Source: Parolsenella catena
Lineage (GTDB): Bacteria > Actinomycetota > Coriobacteriia > Coriobacteriales > Atopobiaceae
Length of the DNA stretch: 64,000 nucleotides
Direction: 5' to 3'
Assembly: GCF_003966955.1 (NCBI RefSeq)
Contig: NZ_AP019367.1
Location: 434,001-498,000, forward strand
Under the pieces are notes generated by a model. The model worked only from the letters and a program-made list of their open reading frames with translations, had not been told where the DNA came from and ran no database searches. Position numbers and translations under genes: made by a program. Positions 18,697-28,296 of the stretch are shown piece after piece; within the stretch, counting starts at the first letter, position 1; each line of letters starts with the position of its first letter.

Positions 18697-20358
18697 GTGG
18701 CACTGAACCAAGAAGAGCTCGAGGAGCGGGCAGCACTTGCCGAGGAGGACGCCGAGGTCGAGAAGAAGGCCGAGCAGTCCTCCAACATCGTGAGCATCCT
18801 CGTCATCATCGGACGCATCACGGGGTTCTTCCGCACCTCCGTGCAGGCGTGGGCCATCGGCGCTCTGGGCCTGGCGAGCGCCTACACCGTGGCCAACAAC
18901 CTGCCCAACCTGCTCTACGAGCTCGTCATGGGCGGCATGCTCATCACGTCCTTCTTGCCGGTGTACATGTCGGTCAAGAGCAAGCGGGGCAGCAAGGCCG
19001 CGGCGGAGTACGCCAGCAACCTCACCTCCATCGTGGTGCTCGTGATGCTCGTGGTGCTCGCCCTGAGCATCGTCTTCGCCGTGCCCATCGTGTGGACCCA
19101 GTCGGCGGGCGCCACGGAGGGCTTCGACTCCGATCTCGCCGTCTACTTCTTCAGGTGGTTCGCCATCGAGGTCGTGCTCTACGCGCTGTCGTCGCTCGTC
19201 TCGGGCGTGCTCAACGCCGAGAGGGACTACTTTGCCAGCAACGTCGCCCCCATCCTCAACAACGTCATCACCATCGCGGGATTTCTCATCTACGGCTACC
19301 TCGTGAACTCGCTGGGCATGCCCATGGAGTCTGCCATCGTGGTGCTCGCCGTGGCCAACCCGCTTGGCGTGGGCGTCCAAGTGCTGGCGCAGGTGCCGGC
19401 GCTGCTGCGTCATGGCGTGCGCCTGCGCCCCCACATCAACCTGCATGACCCCGCCCTGCGAGAGACGCTCAAGATCGGCCTGCCCACGCTCGTGCTCATG
19501 CTCATCTCCACGCCCACGGCTGCCGTCACGAGCAGCTGTGCCCTGTCCGTGACGCCGGCGGGCGCCTCGATCGCCTACTACGCGCGCGTCTGGTACGTGC
19601 TGCCCTTCTCGATCTTTGCCGTCCCCATCTCAGTGACCATGTTCACCGAGCTCTCGGGCAGCTACATGGCCGGCAAGGTCGAGACGTTCAAGGGCTACCT
19701 CGCCAGCGGCATTCGCAAGATCGTCTTCACGCTCGTCCCCATGACGCTGTACCTCATCGTGTTCGCGCCCTGCCTCATCGCGGTGTTCACGGCCGGCAGC
19801 TTCTCGGGCGAGGCCGCCCAGCAGACGAGCGTCTACCTGCAGTGCCTGGCGCTCGCCCTGCCGTTCTACGGCCTGTCGAGCTACCTGCAGAAGGCGTGCT
19901 CGTCCATGATCAAGATGAACTTCTACATGGTTGCCACCATCGTGGCCACGGTGCTGCAGATCGGCATCTGCGTGGGTCTCACCCCGGTGTGGGGCCTGTA
20001 CGTGGTGCCCATCTCGTCCACGTTCTTCTACGGCTCCGTCGTTATCGTGACGCTCGCCCACATCAGGCACGAGCTCGGCAGCATCGGCATGCGCTCGATC
20101 GTGCGCACCACCGTGCGGGCGCTCGTGCTCGGCGGCCTGGGGGCCCTTGTGGGTGCGGCCATCCTCGCCGTGCTCGCCTACGCCATGGGGCCGTGCCAGG
20201 GCATCGCCCGCGGCGCGCTATACTGCGTGCTTGGCGGCGTCCCTGCCGTGCTCGTCACGTTTGGCGTCGCCTATGCGAGGGGCGTCTCCGAGGCCCCGTT
20301 CTTCGACGCCCTGTTCGCGCGCGTCGCCCGCCACGCGGGCGCCCGCCGCGCCAGGTAG
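18697..20358 (+). CDS. murJ: MurJ/MviN-family lipid II flippase
   Basis: A 553-residue polytopic membrane protein from GTG at 18697. After a charged N-terminal stretch (about residues 3-27, Glu/Ala-rich, possibly coiled coil) come the family's GRITGFFRT and ANNLPNLLYELVMGGML motifs and about 14 hydrophobic segments. MurJ moves the peptidoglycan precursor lipid II across the membrane. The following genes also look like cell-wall genes, which fits. GGGGGTAG precedes the start. Confidence 0.9.
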   Translation: MALNQEELEERAALAEEDAEVEKKAEQSSNIVSILVIIGRITGFFRTSVQAWAIGALGLASAYTVANNLPNLLYELVMGGMLITSFLPVYMSVKSKRGSKAAAEYASNLTSIVVLVMLVVLALSIVFAVPIVWTQSAGATEGFDSDLAVYFFRWFAIEVVLYALSSLVSGVLNAERDYFASNVAPILNNVITIAGFLIYGYLVNSLGMPMESAIVVLAVANPLGVGVQVLAQVPALLRHGVRLRPHINLHDPALRETLKIGLPTLVLMLISTPTAAVTSSCALSVTPAGASIAYYARVWYVLPFSIFAVPISVTMFTELSGSYMAGKVETFKGYLASGIRKIVFTLVPMTLYLIVFAPCLIAVFTAGSFSGEAAQQTSVYLQCLALALPFYGLSSYLQKACSSMIKMNFYMVATIVATVLQIGICVGLTPVWGLYVVPISSTFFYGSVVIVTLAHIRHELGSIGMRSIVRTTVRALVLGGLGALVGAAILAVLAYAMGPCQGIARGALYCVLGGVPAVLVTFGVAYARGVSEAPFFDALFARVARHAGARRAR

Positions 20359-20363
20359 CACAA

Positions 20364-20393
20364 GCCCCGGCCCCGTCCGCAGGCGGGGCCGGC
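20364..20393 (+). terminator. Possible hairpin after murJ
   Basis: A GC-rich hairpin with arms GCCCCGGCCCCG and GCGGGGCCGGC. No U-tract follows, so read-through into the ATP-grasp gene is likely. Confidence 0.4.
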
Positions 20394-20415
20394 ACAACAC
20401 ATAGGAGCATTTCGC

Positions 20416-21648
20416 ATGGACTTTCTCATGAAGAGGGACGACATCCAGCCCGTCATCCTCGGCGGCGACATGTCCACCTACTCGCTTGCCCGCGAGTTCT
20501 ACGAGGCATTCGGGGTCGCGAGCGTCGTCATCGGCATGGACGCCATCTCCGTCATCAAGAAGTCGCGCTTCGTGCGCATGCACATCGTGCCCGACAACGG
20601 CCGAGACAGCATCGAGGCCGCCATCCGCGAGATAGCGGCGCGGGACGCGGGCAAGAAGGTCATCGTCATCGCCAACACCGACGATCGCGTCGAGCTCGTC
20701 GAGAACATCCAGGACGCGCTGCCCGGCAACGTCGTGTGCCCGCTGCCCCCGCACGACCTCATGAGCGAGGTCTCGGACAAGGTGCGCTTCCAGCAGCTGT
20801 GCGGCTCCTATGGCCTCGACGTGCCCAAGACGCAGGTCGTGTCGCTGGCGGGCGAGCAGCCCATCGCGCCCGCGCCCATCGCGTTTCCGCTCATCGCCAA
20901 GCCCGCGGCGTCCTCCGAGTACAACCACTACATCGCCCAGGGCTTCCAGAAGATCTACTTCATGCACGAGCAGGCCGAGCTCGACCACCTGTGGGCGGCG
21001 CTGCGCGAGGCCGGCTTTGCGGGCGAGTTCCTCGTCCAGGAGCTCATCGAGGGCGACGACACCTACATGGACAGCCTCACGGTCTACATGAACCGCGCGG
21101 GCGAACCTCTGCTGCTGTCCGGCGCGCACGTGCTGCTCGAGGACCACGCGCCCACGCTGTTCGGCAACCCCGTGGCCATGATCACCACGCCCATGCCCGA
21201 GCTGTGGGAGAAGGTCGTGGAGCTGCTGCGCGGCATCGGCTGGTACGGCTTTGCCAACATCGACATCAAGCGCGACCCCAAGACGGGCCGCAAGCTCTTC
21301 CTCGACCTCAATCCGCGCGTGGGCGCAAACTCGTTCTACTCTGCGGTGGCGGGCGCCAACCCCATGTACGTGCTCGTCCGCGACGTCATCGACGGCGACG
21401 CCACCCAGCACCGCATCGACCGCAACGTGCTGTACCACCGCGTGCCCGTGAGCCTCGCGCGCCGCTACGTGCGCGATGCCGAGACGCTCGCGCTCTTCGA
21501 CGAGTGCGTGCGCCGCGGAGACGTCGCCAACCCCTCGCGCTGCAAGGCCGACACGCTCGGCTCGCGCTTCGCGGGCCTGCTCATGGAGAAGAACTTCATC
21601 CGCAAGTTCGCCAAGTTCTACCCCGAGCCCACTGACACCTCGTTCTAG
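20416..21648 (+). CDS. ATP-grasp ligase resembling D-aspartate ligase
   Basis: A 410-residue cytosolic protein. The N-terminus PVILGGDMSTYSLAREFYEA, then DKVRFQQLCGSYGLDVPKT, resembles the enterococcal D-aspartate ligase family, which adds D-Asp to the lysine side chain of peptidoglycan precursors. ATP-grasp features are FPLIAKPAAS, FLVQELIEGDD and the metal-binding FLDLNPRVGAN. The gene follows murJ and precedes a membrane protein gene and two FemABX-like genes, supporting a role in the peptide cross-bridge. Other carboxylate-amine ligations are possible. ATG at 20416 follows AGGAGCAT. Confidence 0.75.
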   Translation: MDFLMKRDDIQPVILGGDMSTYSLAREFYEAFGVASVVIGMDAISVIKKSRFVRMHIVPDNGRDSIEAAIREIAARDAGKKVIVIANTDDRVELVENIQDALPGNVVCPLPPHDLMSEVSDKVRFQQLCGSYGLDVPKTQVVSLAGEQPIAPAPIAFPLIAKPAASSEYNHYIAQGFQKIYFMHEQAELDHLWAALREAGFAGEFLVQELIEGDDTYMDSLTVYMNRAGEPLLLSGAHVLLEDHAPTLFGNPVAMITTPMPELWEKVVELLRGIGWYGFANIDIKRDPKTGRKLFLDLNPRVGANSFYSAVAGANPMYVLVRDVIDGDATQHRIDRNVLYHRVPVSLARRYVRDAETLALFDECVRRGDVANPSRCKADTLGSRFAGLLMEKNFIRKFAKFYPEPTDTSF

Positions 21649-21657
21649 GGAGTGGCC

Positions 21658-23415
21658 ATGGCCAACAAGCCCGTCGCTGACAGCCGCCGCGGGACGCAGG
21701 CGCGTCTTGGGGCGCTCAGGGAGCCCGGCCGTGCCGGCATCGTCTCGCTTGCCGCCGCACTCGTGCCGGTGCTGCTCATCTGCCTGCTCGCCACGCCCAT
21801 CTACCCGATGAGCCCCGACGAGCAGGTCCAGCAGCTCTATGCGAGCGGCCGCTTCCTTGGCGCCGGCCAGCAGCTGCTCATGCCCTACTCGCTCGTCACG
21901 TTCAGCGCTCCAATCTCTGCGCTCTACGCGCTGCTGCCGGCCGTGCCGTGGTACGCGCTTGCGCTTCTCGGCCTCGTCGTGGCCTCGTTTGCGGTGGCGT
22001 GGGACAAGACGCTGCGCTCGCGCATGTCGGGGCGGCTGTGCGTGCCCACGCTCGCGCTGCTCGTGGCCCTCGAGGTCATCTCGACGCTCTACCTCACCTA
22101 CACCATCGTGGCGTTCCTCGCCGTGGGCGCGGGCCTCATGCTCGTGCTTGGCCGCGCCGCGTTCGACAGTCCGGGCGGCGCCCACGCAACGGACGTGGCC
22201 GGCATGGCGCTCGTCGCGGCGGGCTACTCACTGCGTCCGGAGAGCGGCCTTGCCGCCATCGTCGTGTTCGCCCCGTTCGCCGTCTGGGTGCTCGTGCGCA
22301 ACCGCAACGCGGGCTCCATCGCGCGCGGCGTCATCGTCGTGGCGCTCGTGGGCGTCTGCGCGTTCGCGGGCCGCTTTGCCTATGACCACACGTCGGGCTG
22401 GGAGGGCTACTCGGCCTACCTCGATGCCGGCCGCTCCGCGCTCGACTACCCCGACCTGCCCACGGAGGCGGTCCAGGCCGTGGAGCCCGCCCTCTCCGAC
22501 AACGACGTCGACGTCCTCTACAACTGGCTCTTCGCCGATGACGGCGTCTTTGGCACGGAGTTCTTCGAGCGGCTGGGGCAGCGCGTGGACCACCTCGGGC
22601 TCTCCAACCTCGCAAGCTCGCTCAGGGCCAAGACGACCTACCTGCTCGTGGGCCTCGTGGCGCTCGTGGGCCTCTACGCCTGGGCGCTCGTGCGCGACCT
22701 GGGCGAGGGGAGGGGCGCGCTTGCCGCGGGCATCGTCCTCATGCTGCTCGCGAGCTGCGGCGTGCTCATCCTGCGCGCACGTGTGCGCCTGCACGTGGTC
22801 ATCCCGCTCGTGGCGATGGGCGTGTTCGCGCTCGTGTCGCTCGCCGGCGGCTCCGAGAGGCCCGTGGGCAGGCACGCGGCGCCGGCCACGACTCGTGCCG
22901 CCTCGCCGTGCCCGGTTCCCCTTGCCGCGGCCTGCGTCGTCCTCGCGCTTGCGGTGAGCGGTGGCTTCTGGCTCAAGGTGGCCCGTCCGCTCGCGACCCG
23001 CTCGACCTCTCCCACGATCGTCGCGGCCCGTGCGTACGTGGACGAGAACCCAGACCAGCTCGTCGTGTTCGGCCGCTCCCAGACGCTCATGTTCGCAGGC
23101 ACCAACGCGCTCGCGTTCGAGGCCTGGGACTGGCCGGACAACATGCTGCCCATCGGCGGCTGGGAGAACCACACCGCCCCGTGGGCGAGCTTCCTGGCGC
23201 GCTGGGGCATCGAGGGCAACGACGTGCTCCAACAGCTTCCCGAGCGCTCCGACATGGTGGCGGTGCTCCAGCCCAAGAAGATGGAGCTCATCCGCACCTA
23301 CCTGTCCGAGCACAGTGGCCGCGAGGTCGAGGCAAGCGTCGTGCAAGACCTTGGCCCGGGTGCCGCGGACCCCAGCGTTGACGTCTACGTCTACCGCTTC
23401 ACCTACGCGAGCTAG
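21658..23415 (+). CDS. Large polytopic membrane protein, possible GT-C-type glycosyltransferase
   Basis: A 585-residue protein from ATG at 21658 (AGGGA upstream); GTG at 21652 is possible. About ten hydrophobic segments are visible. An acidic motif, YPMSPDEQVQQL, follows the first span, as in the first outer loop of GT-C enzymes that use polyprenyl-linked sugars. The C-terminal 150 residues look soluble and probably lie outside the cell. No confident family is recognised. It lies 9 bp after the ATP-grasp gene and is probably co-transcribed, so an envelope role is likely. Confidence 0.6.
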   Translation: MANKPVADSRRGTQARLGALREPGRAGIVSLAAALVPVLLICLLATPIYPMSPDEQVQQLYASGRFLGAGQQLLMPYSLVTFSAPISALYALLPAVPWYALALLGLVVASFAVAWDKTLRSRMSGRLCVPTLALLVALEVISTLYLTYTIVAFLAVGAGLMLVLGRAAFDSPGGAHATDVAGMALVAAGYSLRPESGLAAIVVFAPFAVWVLVRNRNAGSIARGVIVVALVGVCAFAGRFAYDHTSGWEGYSAYLDAGRSALDYPDLPTEAVQAVEPALSDNDVDVLYNWLFADDGVFGTEFFERLGQRVDHLGLSNLASSLRAKTTYLLVGLVALVGLYAWALVRDLGEGRGALAAGIVLMLLASCGVLILRARVRLHVVIPLVAMGVFALVSLAGGSERPVGRHAAPATTRAASPCPVPLAAACVVLALAVSGGFWLKVARPLATRSTSPTIVAARAYVDENPDQLVVFGRSQTLMFAGTNALAFEAWDWPDNMLPIGGWENHTAPWASFLARWGIEGNDVLQQLPERSDMVAVLQPKKMELIRTYLSEHSGREVEASVVQDLGPGAADPSVDVYVYRFTYAS

Positions 23416-23445
23416 GGACCAAAGGGGACGGGTTCAGTTGGTCCC
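23415..23445. repeat. REP-like palindrome
   Basis: GGGACCAAAGGGGACGGG followed by TTCAGTTGGTCCC, beginning at the last base of the membrane-protein gene's stop codon. Confidence 0.88.
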
Positions 23446-23509
23446 TTTCGCGTCCCGAAGCGCGTCCCTGGGACGTACCCCCTTGGGACGCCGCCGAGGC
23501 CGCCCATGA

Positions 23510-23547
23510 GAGAGGCCCCCGACGAGCAGCATCGTCGGGGGCCTCTC
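23510..23547. terminator. Bidirectional hairpin between convergent genes
   Basis: A perfect 16-bp stem, GAGAGGCCCCCGACGA / TCGTCGGGGGCCTCTC, with a 6-base loop. It lies between the plus-strand membrane gene and the minus-strand FemAB gene. Confidence 0.75.
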
Positions 23548-23596
23548 GCTTCTCTCGTGCCCAAGGGGCCGCGTCCCTCTCGGGACGCGCGCGGCG

Positions 23597-24931
23597 CTAC
23601 CTGCCCAGCAGCTTGTGGGCCAGGCGCTTGGCCGCATAGACGGCCGGGCGCACGGGCATCTCGAAGTAGCCCATGAGCTCCTCCACGTAGCCCTCGAAGC
23701 CCTGCTTGAATTCGAGAAGGCCGCGGCCTGGGTCGTTGGGGTCGTCGAACACGCCGTTGATGCCGTAGAAGTTGTAGCGCGTGCAGCCGCGCTCGATGCA
23801 CTCGCCCATGACGTGGTGCTGGATGGCGGTGGCGGCGTAGAACTTGGCGTAGGTGGCGTCGCTGCCGCTGAACAGGTACACGCACTCGCGCGGGTGCCAG
23901 ATGAACAGCGCGGCGGCCGCCGGGATGTGCGCGCCCACCGTCTCGTACTCGTGGGCCGTCTCGATGCGCCTGAGCGCGGCCTCGTGCTTCTTGCGCACGT
24001 CGGCAAGCTTGCGCTCGACCTTCTCGGGCGTGCGCGCGGTCTCGAGGGACTTCTCGAGCTTGGCGATGTCGGCGGCGAAGGCGTCGCGCTTCTTCTCCCA
24101 GATGGCGAGGTGCTCGGCCGTGTCGATGAAGGCCACGTTGAACTCGGCGGCGTCTCCCATGGCGTCATAGATCTGCTCGAAGTAGGAGACCGGCTTGTTC
24201 TCGAAGCCCTGCTTCTCGCAGCTGAGCTCGCAGATGTCGTGGAACAGGCCAAGCTCGTCTCGGCCGATGCGCCTCACCACGACGCCGTTGTCGTGCGCGA
24301 TGCGGACGTTGCGCTTGGTGTTCTTGGAATAGCTCGCGAGCAGCGCCTTGTCGTCCGTAAGTCCCGTGAGGTCCTTGAGGTAGCGCCAGCGCGGGACCGC
24401 CTGGTAGCCAACGGGGAAGCCTTCGTGGGCAAGCCCGCACGACGTGATGCTCGCGATGCCCTCGTCGTCCGGGCCCGTCTCCACGCCCGCGGGGACGTCC
24501 GCAAGGCTTGCGCCCTCGGCATCGAGCGGCACGCCGGCGGAGTTGCGCGTGCGGTAGGGCTTCTCGGGCGTCACGACGAGCTGCGCGGCACCAGCTGCCT
24601 TGGCGCGGGCCCTGAGCTGCGAGAACACGTAGGAGGTGAGCTCGCGGTCGTGGAAGTCTGCGAGCGGGCCGTCGTGCACCTCGGCAAACGTGCCCAGCCC
24701 GTGGCCATGGACCTCGAACTGCGTGGCGGCAACGAGCTCGCCGTTCTCGTAGAAGCCCAGGTAGCTCACGGCAACGCCGTTTGCCTGGCGAACGCGGCCC
24801 ATCCCGGAGGCCTGCTGGAAGTTGCCCTGGGGATGCGTGGCCGAGAAGGCGTCCATCTCATCGGGCGTGATGTCTGAGCAGGTGAACGTGCGCGTGGCCC
24901 TCTTGGCGGCGCTCGCCTCTATGTTCGTCAT
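23597..24931 (-). CDS. FemA/MurM-type peptidoglycan bridge aminoacyltransferase with coiled coil
   Basis: A 444-residue protein from ATG at 24931 (MTNIEASAAKRATRTF). It has two GNAT-like halves: QQASGMGRVRQANG early, and FIWHPRECVYLFSGSD then YNFYGINGVFDD late. A coiled-coil insertion (about residues 285-340, rich in Lys/Glu/Arg) resembles the tRNA-synthetase-like arm of FemA/FemB. Such enzymes add amino acids from aminoacyl-tRNA to lipid II side chains. It is divergent from a second FemABX gene, 161 bp apart. Its amino-acid specificity cannot be read from sequence. Confidence 0.87.
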   Translation of the reverse strand: MTNIEASAAKRATRTFTCSDITPDEMDAFSATHPQGNFQQASGMGRVRQANGVAVSYLGFYENGELVAATQFEVHGHGLGTFAEVHDGPLADFHDRELTSYVFSQLRARAKAAGAAQLVVTPEKPYRTRNSAGVPLDAEGASLADVPAGVETGPDDEGIASITSCGLAHEGFPVGYQAVPRWRYLKDLTGLTDDKALLASYSKNTKRNVRIAHDNGVVVRRIGRDELGLFHDICELSCEKQGFENKPVSYFEQIYDAMGDAAEFNVAFIDTAEHLAIWEKKRDAFAADIAKLEKSLETARTPEKVERKLADVRKKHEAALRRIETAHEYETVGAHIPAAAALFIWHPRECVYLFSGSDATYAKFYAATAIQHHVMGECIERGCTRYNFYGINGVFDDPNDPGRGLLEFKQGFEGYVEELMGYFEMPVRPAVYAAKRLAHKLLGR

Positions 24932-25092
24932 TGGTGTCCCATCGTGTCCGGGTGCTCGGGGCCGCTGCGAGCCCCTCTTGTTTGCAACCGTCAATCCTAG
25001 CGCGCGGGGGCGCGGGCGTGGTGGAGGGTGTGCGTAGAAGCCCGCGAGGGTGGTACGATGGCCGCACTTAACCCACGGAGAGAGGCTTATCC

Positions 25093-26091
25093 ATGCGCGT
25101 TGTAGAGGTTGTGGCACGAGACGAGTGGAACGAGGACGCCGAGCGCTTTGGCGCCCATCCGCTGCAGTGGTGGCAGTGGGGCGAGCTCAAGGCCAAGACC
25201 GGCCCGTGGACCGCGCGCCGCCTCGCCTGCCTTGACGATGCTGGCGAGCTCGTGGGCGGCGCTCAGGTGCTGCTGCGCAAGATGCCCTTTCCCTTCAAGG
25301 CCATGGCCTACGCCCCGCGCGGGCCGTTTGCCGCCGAGGGGCGCCTCCAGGACGTCGCGGACGCCGTTGCCGACTGGTGCCGCGCCAACACGAAGGCCGT
25401 GAGCCTCAAGGTGGACCCGGCCGTCACGGACTTTGCCTACTCGGACGGCTGGAAGCCCAGCGAGGCCATCCTGCTCAACAAGACGGCCACGATCGACCTC
25501 GCGCCCACCGAGGACGAGCTCATGGCGGGCATCCCCAACAAGAAGTGCCGCCAGTACATCCGTAAGGCCCACCGCGCCGGCGTCGTCGTGCGCCCGGCCA
25601 AGCGCGAGGACCTCGATGCCATCCTGGCGCTGTACCACCAGACGGCAGACGCCGACGGCTTTGCCCTGCACGCCGACGAGTTCTACCGCGCGGCCTTCGA
25701 CGAGCTCGAGGGCATCCAGCAGCTGTTCGTGGCCGAGGGCGACGAGGGCATCGAGGCGTTCCTGTGGAACGTGACGAGCCCGGCCGGCACGTGCTTCGAG
25801 CTGTGGGGCGCCGTGAGCGACGCGGGCAAGGCCTCGCGCGCCAACTACTACATGAAGTGGGTCGCCATCTGCGCCGCCAAGGAGGCGGGCGCGGCCACGT
25901 ATGACCTCAACGGCCTGCTCAACGGCGGTATCAGCAACTTCAAGCTGCTGTTCGTGGAGGGTCCCACGCTCTGGGCCCAGACCCACGACAAGCCGCTGAG
26001 CCCGCTGTACGGCCTCATGGACTGGGCGCTGGCTGCCCACAGGCGCCACAACGTGGAGGGTGCCGCCCAGGAGGACACGAGCCGCCAGTAG
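25093..26091 (+). CDS. FemX/MurM-type peptidoglycan bridge aminoacyltransferase without coiled coil
   Basis: A 332-residue protein (MRVVEVVARDEWNEDAERF) with the early motif HPLQWWQWGELKA, then GIPNKKCRQYIRKAHRAGV and a late YDLNGLLNGGISNFK, all characteristic of the FemABX family. It lacks the long coiled-coil arm of its divergent neighbour. It probably acts on lipid II at the membrane's inner face, adding a bridge residue. GAGAGAGG precedes ATG at 25093. uvrC follows after 10 bp. Confidence 0.87.
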   Translation: MRVVEVVARDEWNEDAERFGAHPLQWWQWGELKAKTGPWTARRLACLDDAGELVGGAQVLLRKMPFPFKAMAYAPRGPFAAEGRLQDVADAVADWCRANTKAVSLKVDPAVTDFAYSDGWKPSEAILLNKTATIDLAPTEDELMAGIPNKKCRQYIRKAHRAGVVVRPAKREDLDAILALYHQTADADGFALHADEFYRAAFDELEGIQQLFVAEGDEGIEAFLWNVTSPAGTCFELWGAVSDAGKASRANYYMKWVAICAAKEAGAATYDLNGLLNGGISNFKLLFVEGPTLWAQTHDKPLSPLYGLMDWALAAHRRHNVEGAAQEDTSRQ

Positions 26092-26101
26092 GGGAGCGCC
26101 G

Positions 26102-28192
26102 ATGACCGAGCCGCACCAGCCCACCGCGGATGGCGCCACGCTGGAGACGCCGGCGACCGCCGGGCAGCAGCCCGTCACGGACGACGCCAAGCTCACCTGC
26201 GCCCTGACGCACCTCGACACCCGCGCCGCCGCCGAGGCGCGCAACCGCGCGGCGCACGCGCCCACGATCGCCGAGCAGGTGGCCGCCGCCCCCATCGACC
26301 CGGGCTGTTACCTGTGGAAGGATGCCGAGGGCAACGTCCTGTACGTGGGCAAGGCCAAGAACCTGCGCGCGCGGCTGCGCCAGTACGTGCAGCTCACCGA
26401 CGAGCGCCCCATGGTGCCGCGCCTCATGGCGGCCACGGCCGGCTTCGACTACGTGGTGGTGGGGTCGGAGCATGAGGCCCTCGTGCTGGAGATCAACCTC
26501 ATCCACCAGTACCGACCGCCCTTCAACGTCGACCTCAAGGACGACAAGAGCTACCCCTACATCGCCATCACCAAGGATGACGTCTACCCGGCCATCAAGT
26601 ACACGCGCGAGCGCCACAGGGCGGGCACGCGCTACTTTGGCCCCTACACGGACGCCCGCGCCGCCCGCGCCACGATTGACGTGGTGCGCAAGGTCATGCC
26701 GATGTGCCTGGCCACCTGCGCCGAGTGGAAGCGCGTCCGCCGCCAGCTTGAGGCCCACCCCGAGCAGACCGACGTCGTGGCGCTCGCCCAGGCCGAGAAC
26801 GGCCGTCCGTGCTTCGACTACCACGTGGGTCGTGGCCCCGGCGTGTGCGCCGGCTGCGTCACCCCCGAGGAGTACGCCGAGAACGTTCGTGCCGTGGAGC
26901 ACTTCCTGGCGGGACACCGCGGCCAGTTCGTCTCCGAGCTCAAGGCCGAGATGGCAGACGCCGCCGCCGAGCTGGACTTCGAGCGCGCCGCGCGCATCAA
27001 GCGCCGCCTGCAGGTCATAGACGGCCTTGACGACAAGCAGCGCGTCGTGCTCTCCGGGTCCCAGGACGTCGACGTCTTTGGCTTCTGGCGCGAGGAGACC
27101 ATCGCCGGCGCGTGCGTGTTCGTCGTGCGCGAGGGCCGCGTGAGCCGCACCTGCGAGTTCGTGCTCGACAAGGGCCTCGACGTGGGCGAGGAGGAGCTCG
27201 TGAGCGGCTTCGTGAAGCGCTACTACGACGAGACGAGCGACCTGCCGCTCGAGGTTGACGTGCCCGTGGAGCTCGCGGACGCCGAGACGCTCGCCGGCTG
27301 GCTCACCGCCCGCCGCGGCCGCAACGTCTCCGTCCATGTGCCCAGGCGCGGCCAGAAGGCCCGCCTCGCCGAGATGAGCGTCAGCAACGCGCGTCACTAC
27401 CTCGCGCGCTACGAGCTGCGCACCGGCTACGAGGACAAGCGCACGAACGAGGCGCTGCTGCAGCTCGAGAGCGCGCTGGCCCTCGACGAGCCGCCCATGC
27501 GCATCGAGTGCTTCGACATCTCGACCATCCACGGCAAGCACACCGTGGCCTCGATGGTGGTGTTCACGGGCGGCAAGCCCGACAAGGGCCAGTACCGCCG
27601 CTTCAAGATCAAGACCGAGCTGGACGAGGCAAACGACTTCGTCTCCATGAGCGAGGTTCTCGCACGGCGCTACGCGCCTGAGCGCATGGCCGACGAGCGC
27701 TTTGGCGCGCGTCCTGACCTGCTCATCCTCGACGGCGGAAAGCCGCAGCTCACCGCTGCCATGGAGCAGCTGGGCGAGCTGGGTCTGAACATCCCCATGG
27801 CCGGCCTCGCCAAGTCCGACGAGGAGCTGTTCGTGCCGTGGGACGACATGCCCGTCGTGCTGCCGAGCGGCTCCGCTTCGCTGTACCTCGTGAAGCGCGT
27901 CCGTGACGAGGCCCACCGCTTTGCCATCACGTTCCACCGCGAGCTGCGTGGCAAGGCCATGACCGTCTCGATCCTGGACGAGGTCCCCGGCGTGGGCGAG
28001 AAGCGCAAGCGGGCGCTGCGCCGCGCGTTCGGCTCCATGAAGCGCCTGCGCGAGGCCACCGAGGCCCAGATTGCGGCCGTGCCCGGCATTCCCGCCGAGG
28101 TTGCCCACGAGGTCTACACCACGCTGCGCGCCTGGGACGAGGAGCTCGATGACGGCCGCGAGCGCGCCCTGGGCGAGGGCACCGCCGAGTAG
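26102..28192 (+). CDS. uvrC: UvrABC excinuclease subunit C
   Basis: A 696-residue protein. An N-terminal extension of about 65 residues precedes the GIY-YIG nuclease domain (PGCYLWKDAEGNVLYVGKAK). The UvrB-binding UVR motif lies in the middle (LDFERAARIKRRLQVI). The RNase H-like second nuclease (IECFDISTIHGKHTVASMV, then LLILDGGKPQL) and the terminal helix-hairpin-helix pair (VPGVGEKRKRALRRAFGS) follow. It makes both incisions in excision repair. ATG at 26102 follows GGGGAGC. It heads the conserved uvrC-rapZ-whiA-gap neighbourhood. Confidence 0.97.
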   Translation: MTEPHQPTADGATLETPATAGQQPVTDDAKLTCALTHLDTRAAAEARNRAAHAPTIAEQVAAAPIDPGCYLWKDAEGNVLYVGKAKNLRARLRQYVQLTDERPMVPRLMAATAGFDYVVVGSEHEALVLEINLIHQYRPPFNVDLKDDKSYPYIAITKDDVYPAIKYTRERHRAGTRYFGPYTDARAARATIDVVRKVMPMCLATCAEWKRVRRQLEAHPEQTDVVALAQAENGRPCFDYHVGRGPGVCAGCVTPEEYAENVRAVEHFLAGHRGQFVSELKAEMADAAAELDFERAARIKRRLQVIDGLDDKQRVVLSGSQDVDVFGFWREETIAGACVFVVREGRVSRTCEFVLDKGLDVGEEELVSGFVKRYYDETSDLPLEVDVPVELADAETLAGWLTARRGRNVSVHVPRRGQKARLAEMSVSNARHYLARYELRTGYEDKRTNEALLQLESALALDEPPMRIECFDISTIHGKHTVASMVVFTGGKPDKGQYRRFKIKTELDEANDFVSMSEVLARRYAPERMADERFGARPDLLILDGGKPQLTAAMEQLGELGLNIPMAGLAKSDEELFVPWDDMPVVLPSGSASLYLVKRVRDEAHRFAITFHRELRGKAMTVSILDEVPGVGEKRKRALRRAFGSMKRLREATEAQIAAVPGIPAEVAHEVYTTLRAWDEELDDGRERALGEGTAE

Positions 28193-28278
28193 GCACTGCC
28201 CGCGACGCGCGAAGCGCCCAACCGCTCACCCTCAAAAATCGACCGCTCATGCGTGAAAATGCTCACTCATGCACATTG

Positions 28279-28296
28279 TTGCGCAGCTATGCGCAA
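28279..28296. promoter_or_regulatory. Candidate FruR operator
   Basis: A perfect inverted repeat TTGCGCA-N4-TGCGCAA. Related half-sites TGCAC, GTGCAATG and TACGCAATG lie within 40 bp around it. It lies 63 bp upstream of the fruR start. Confidence 0.55.
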
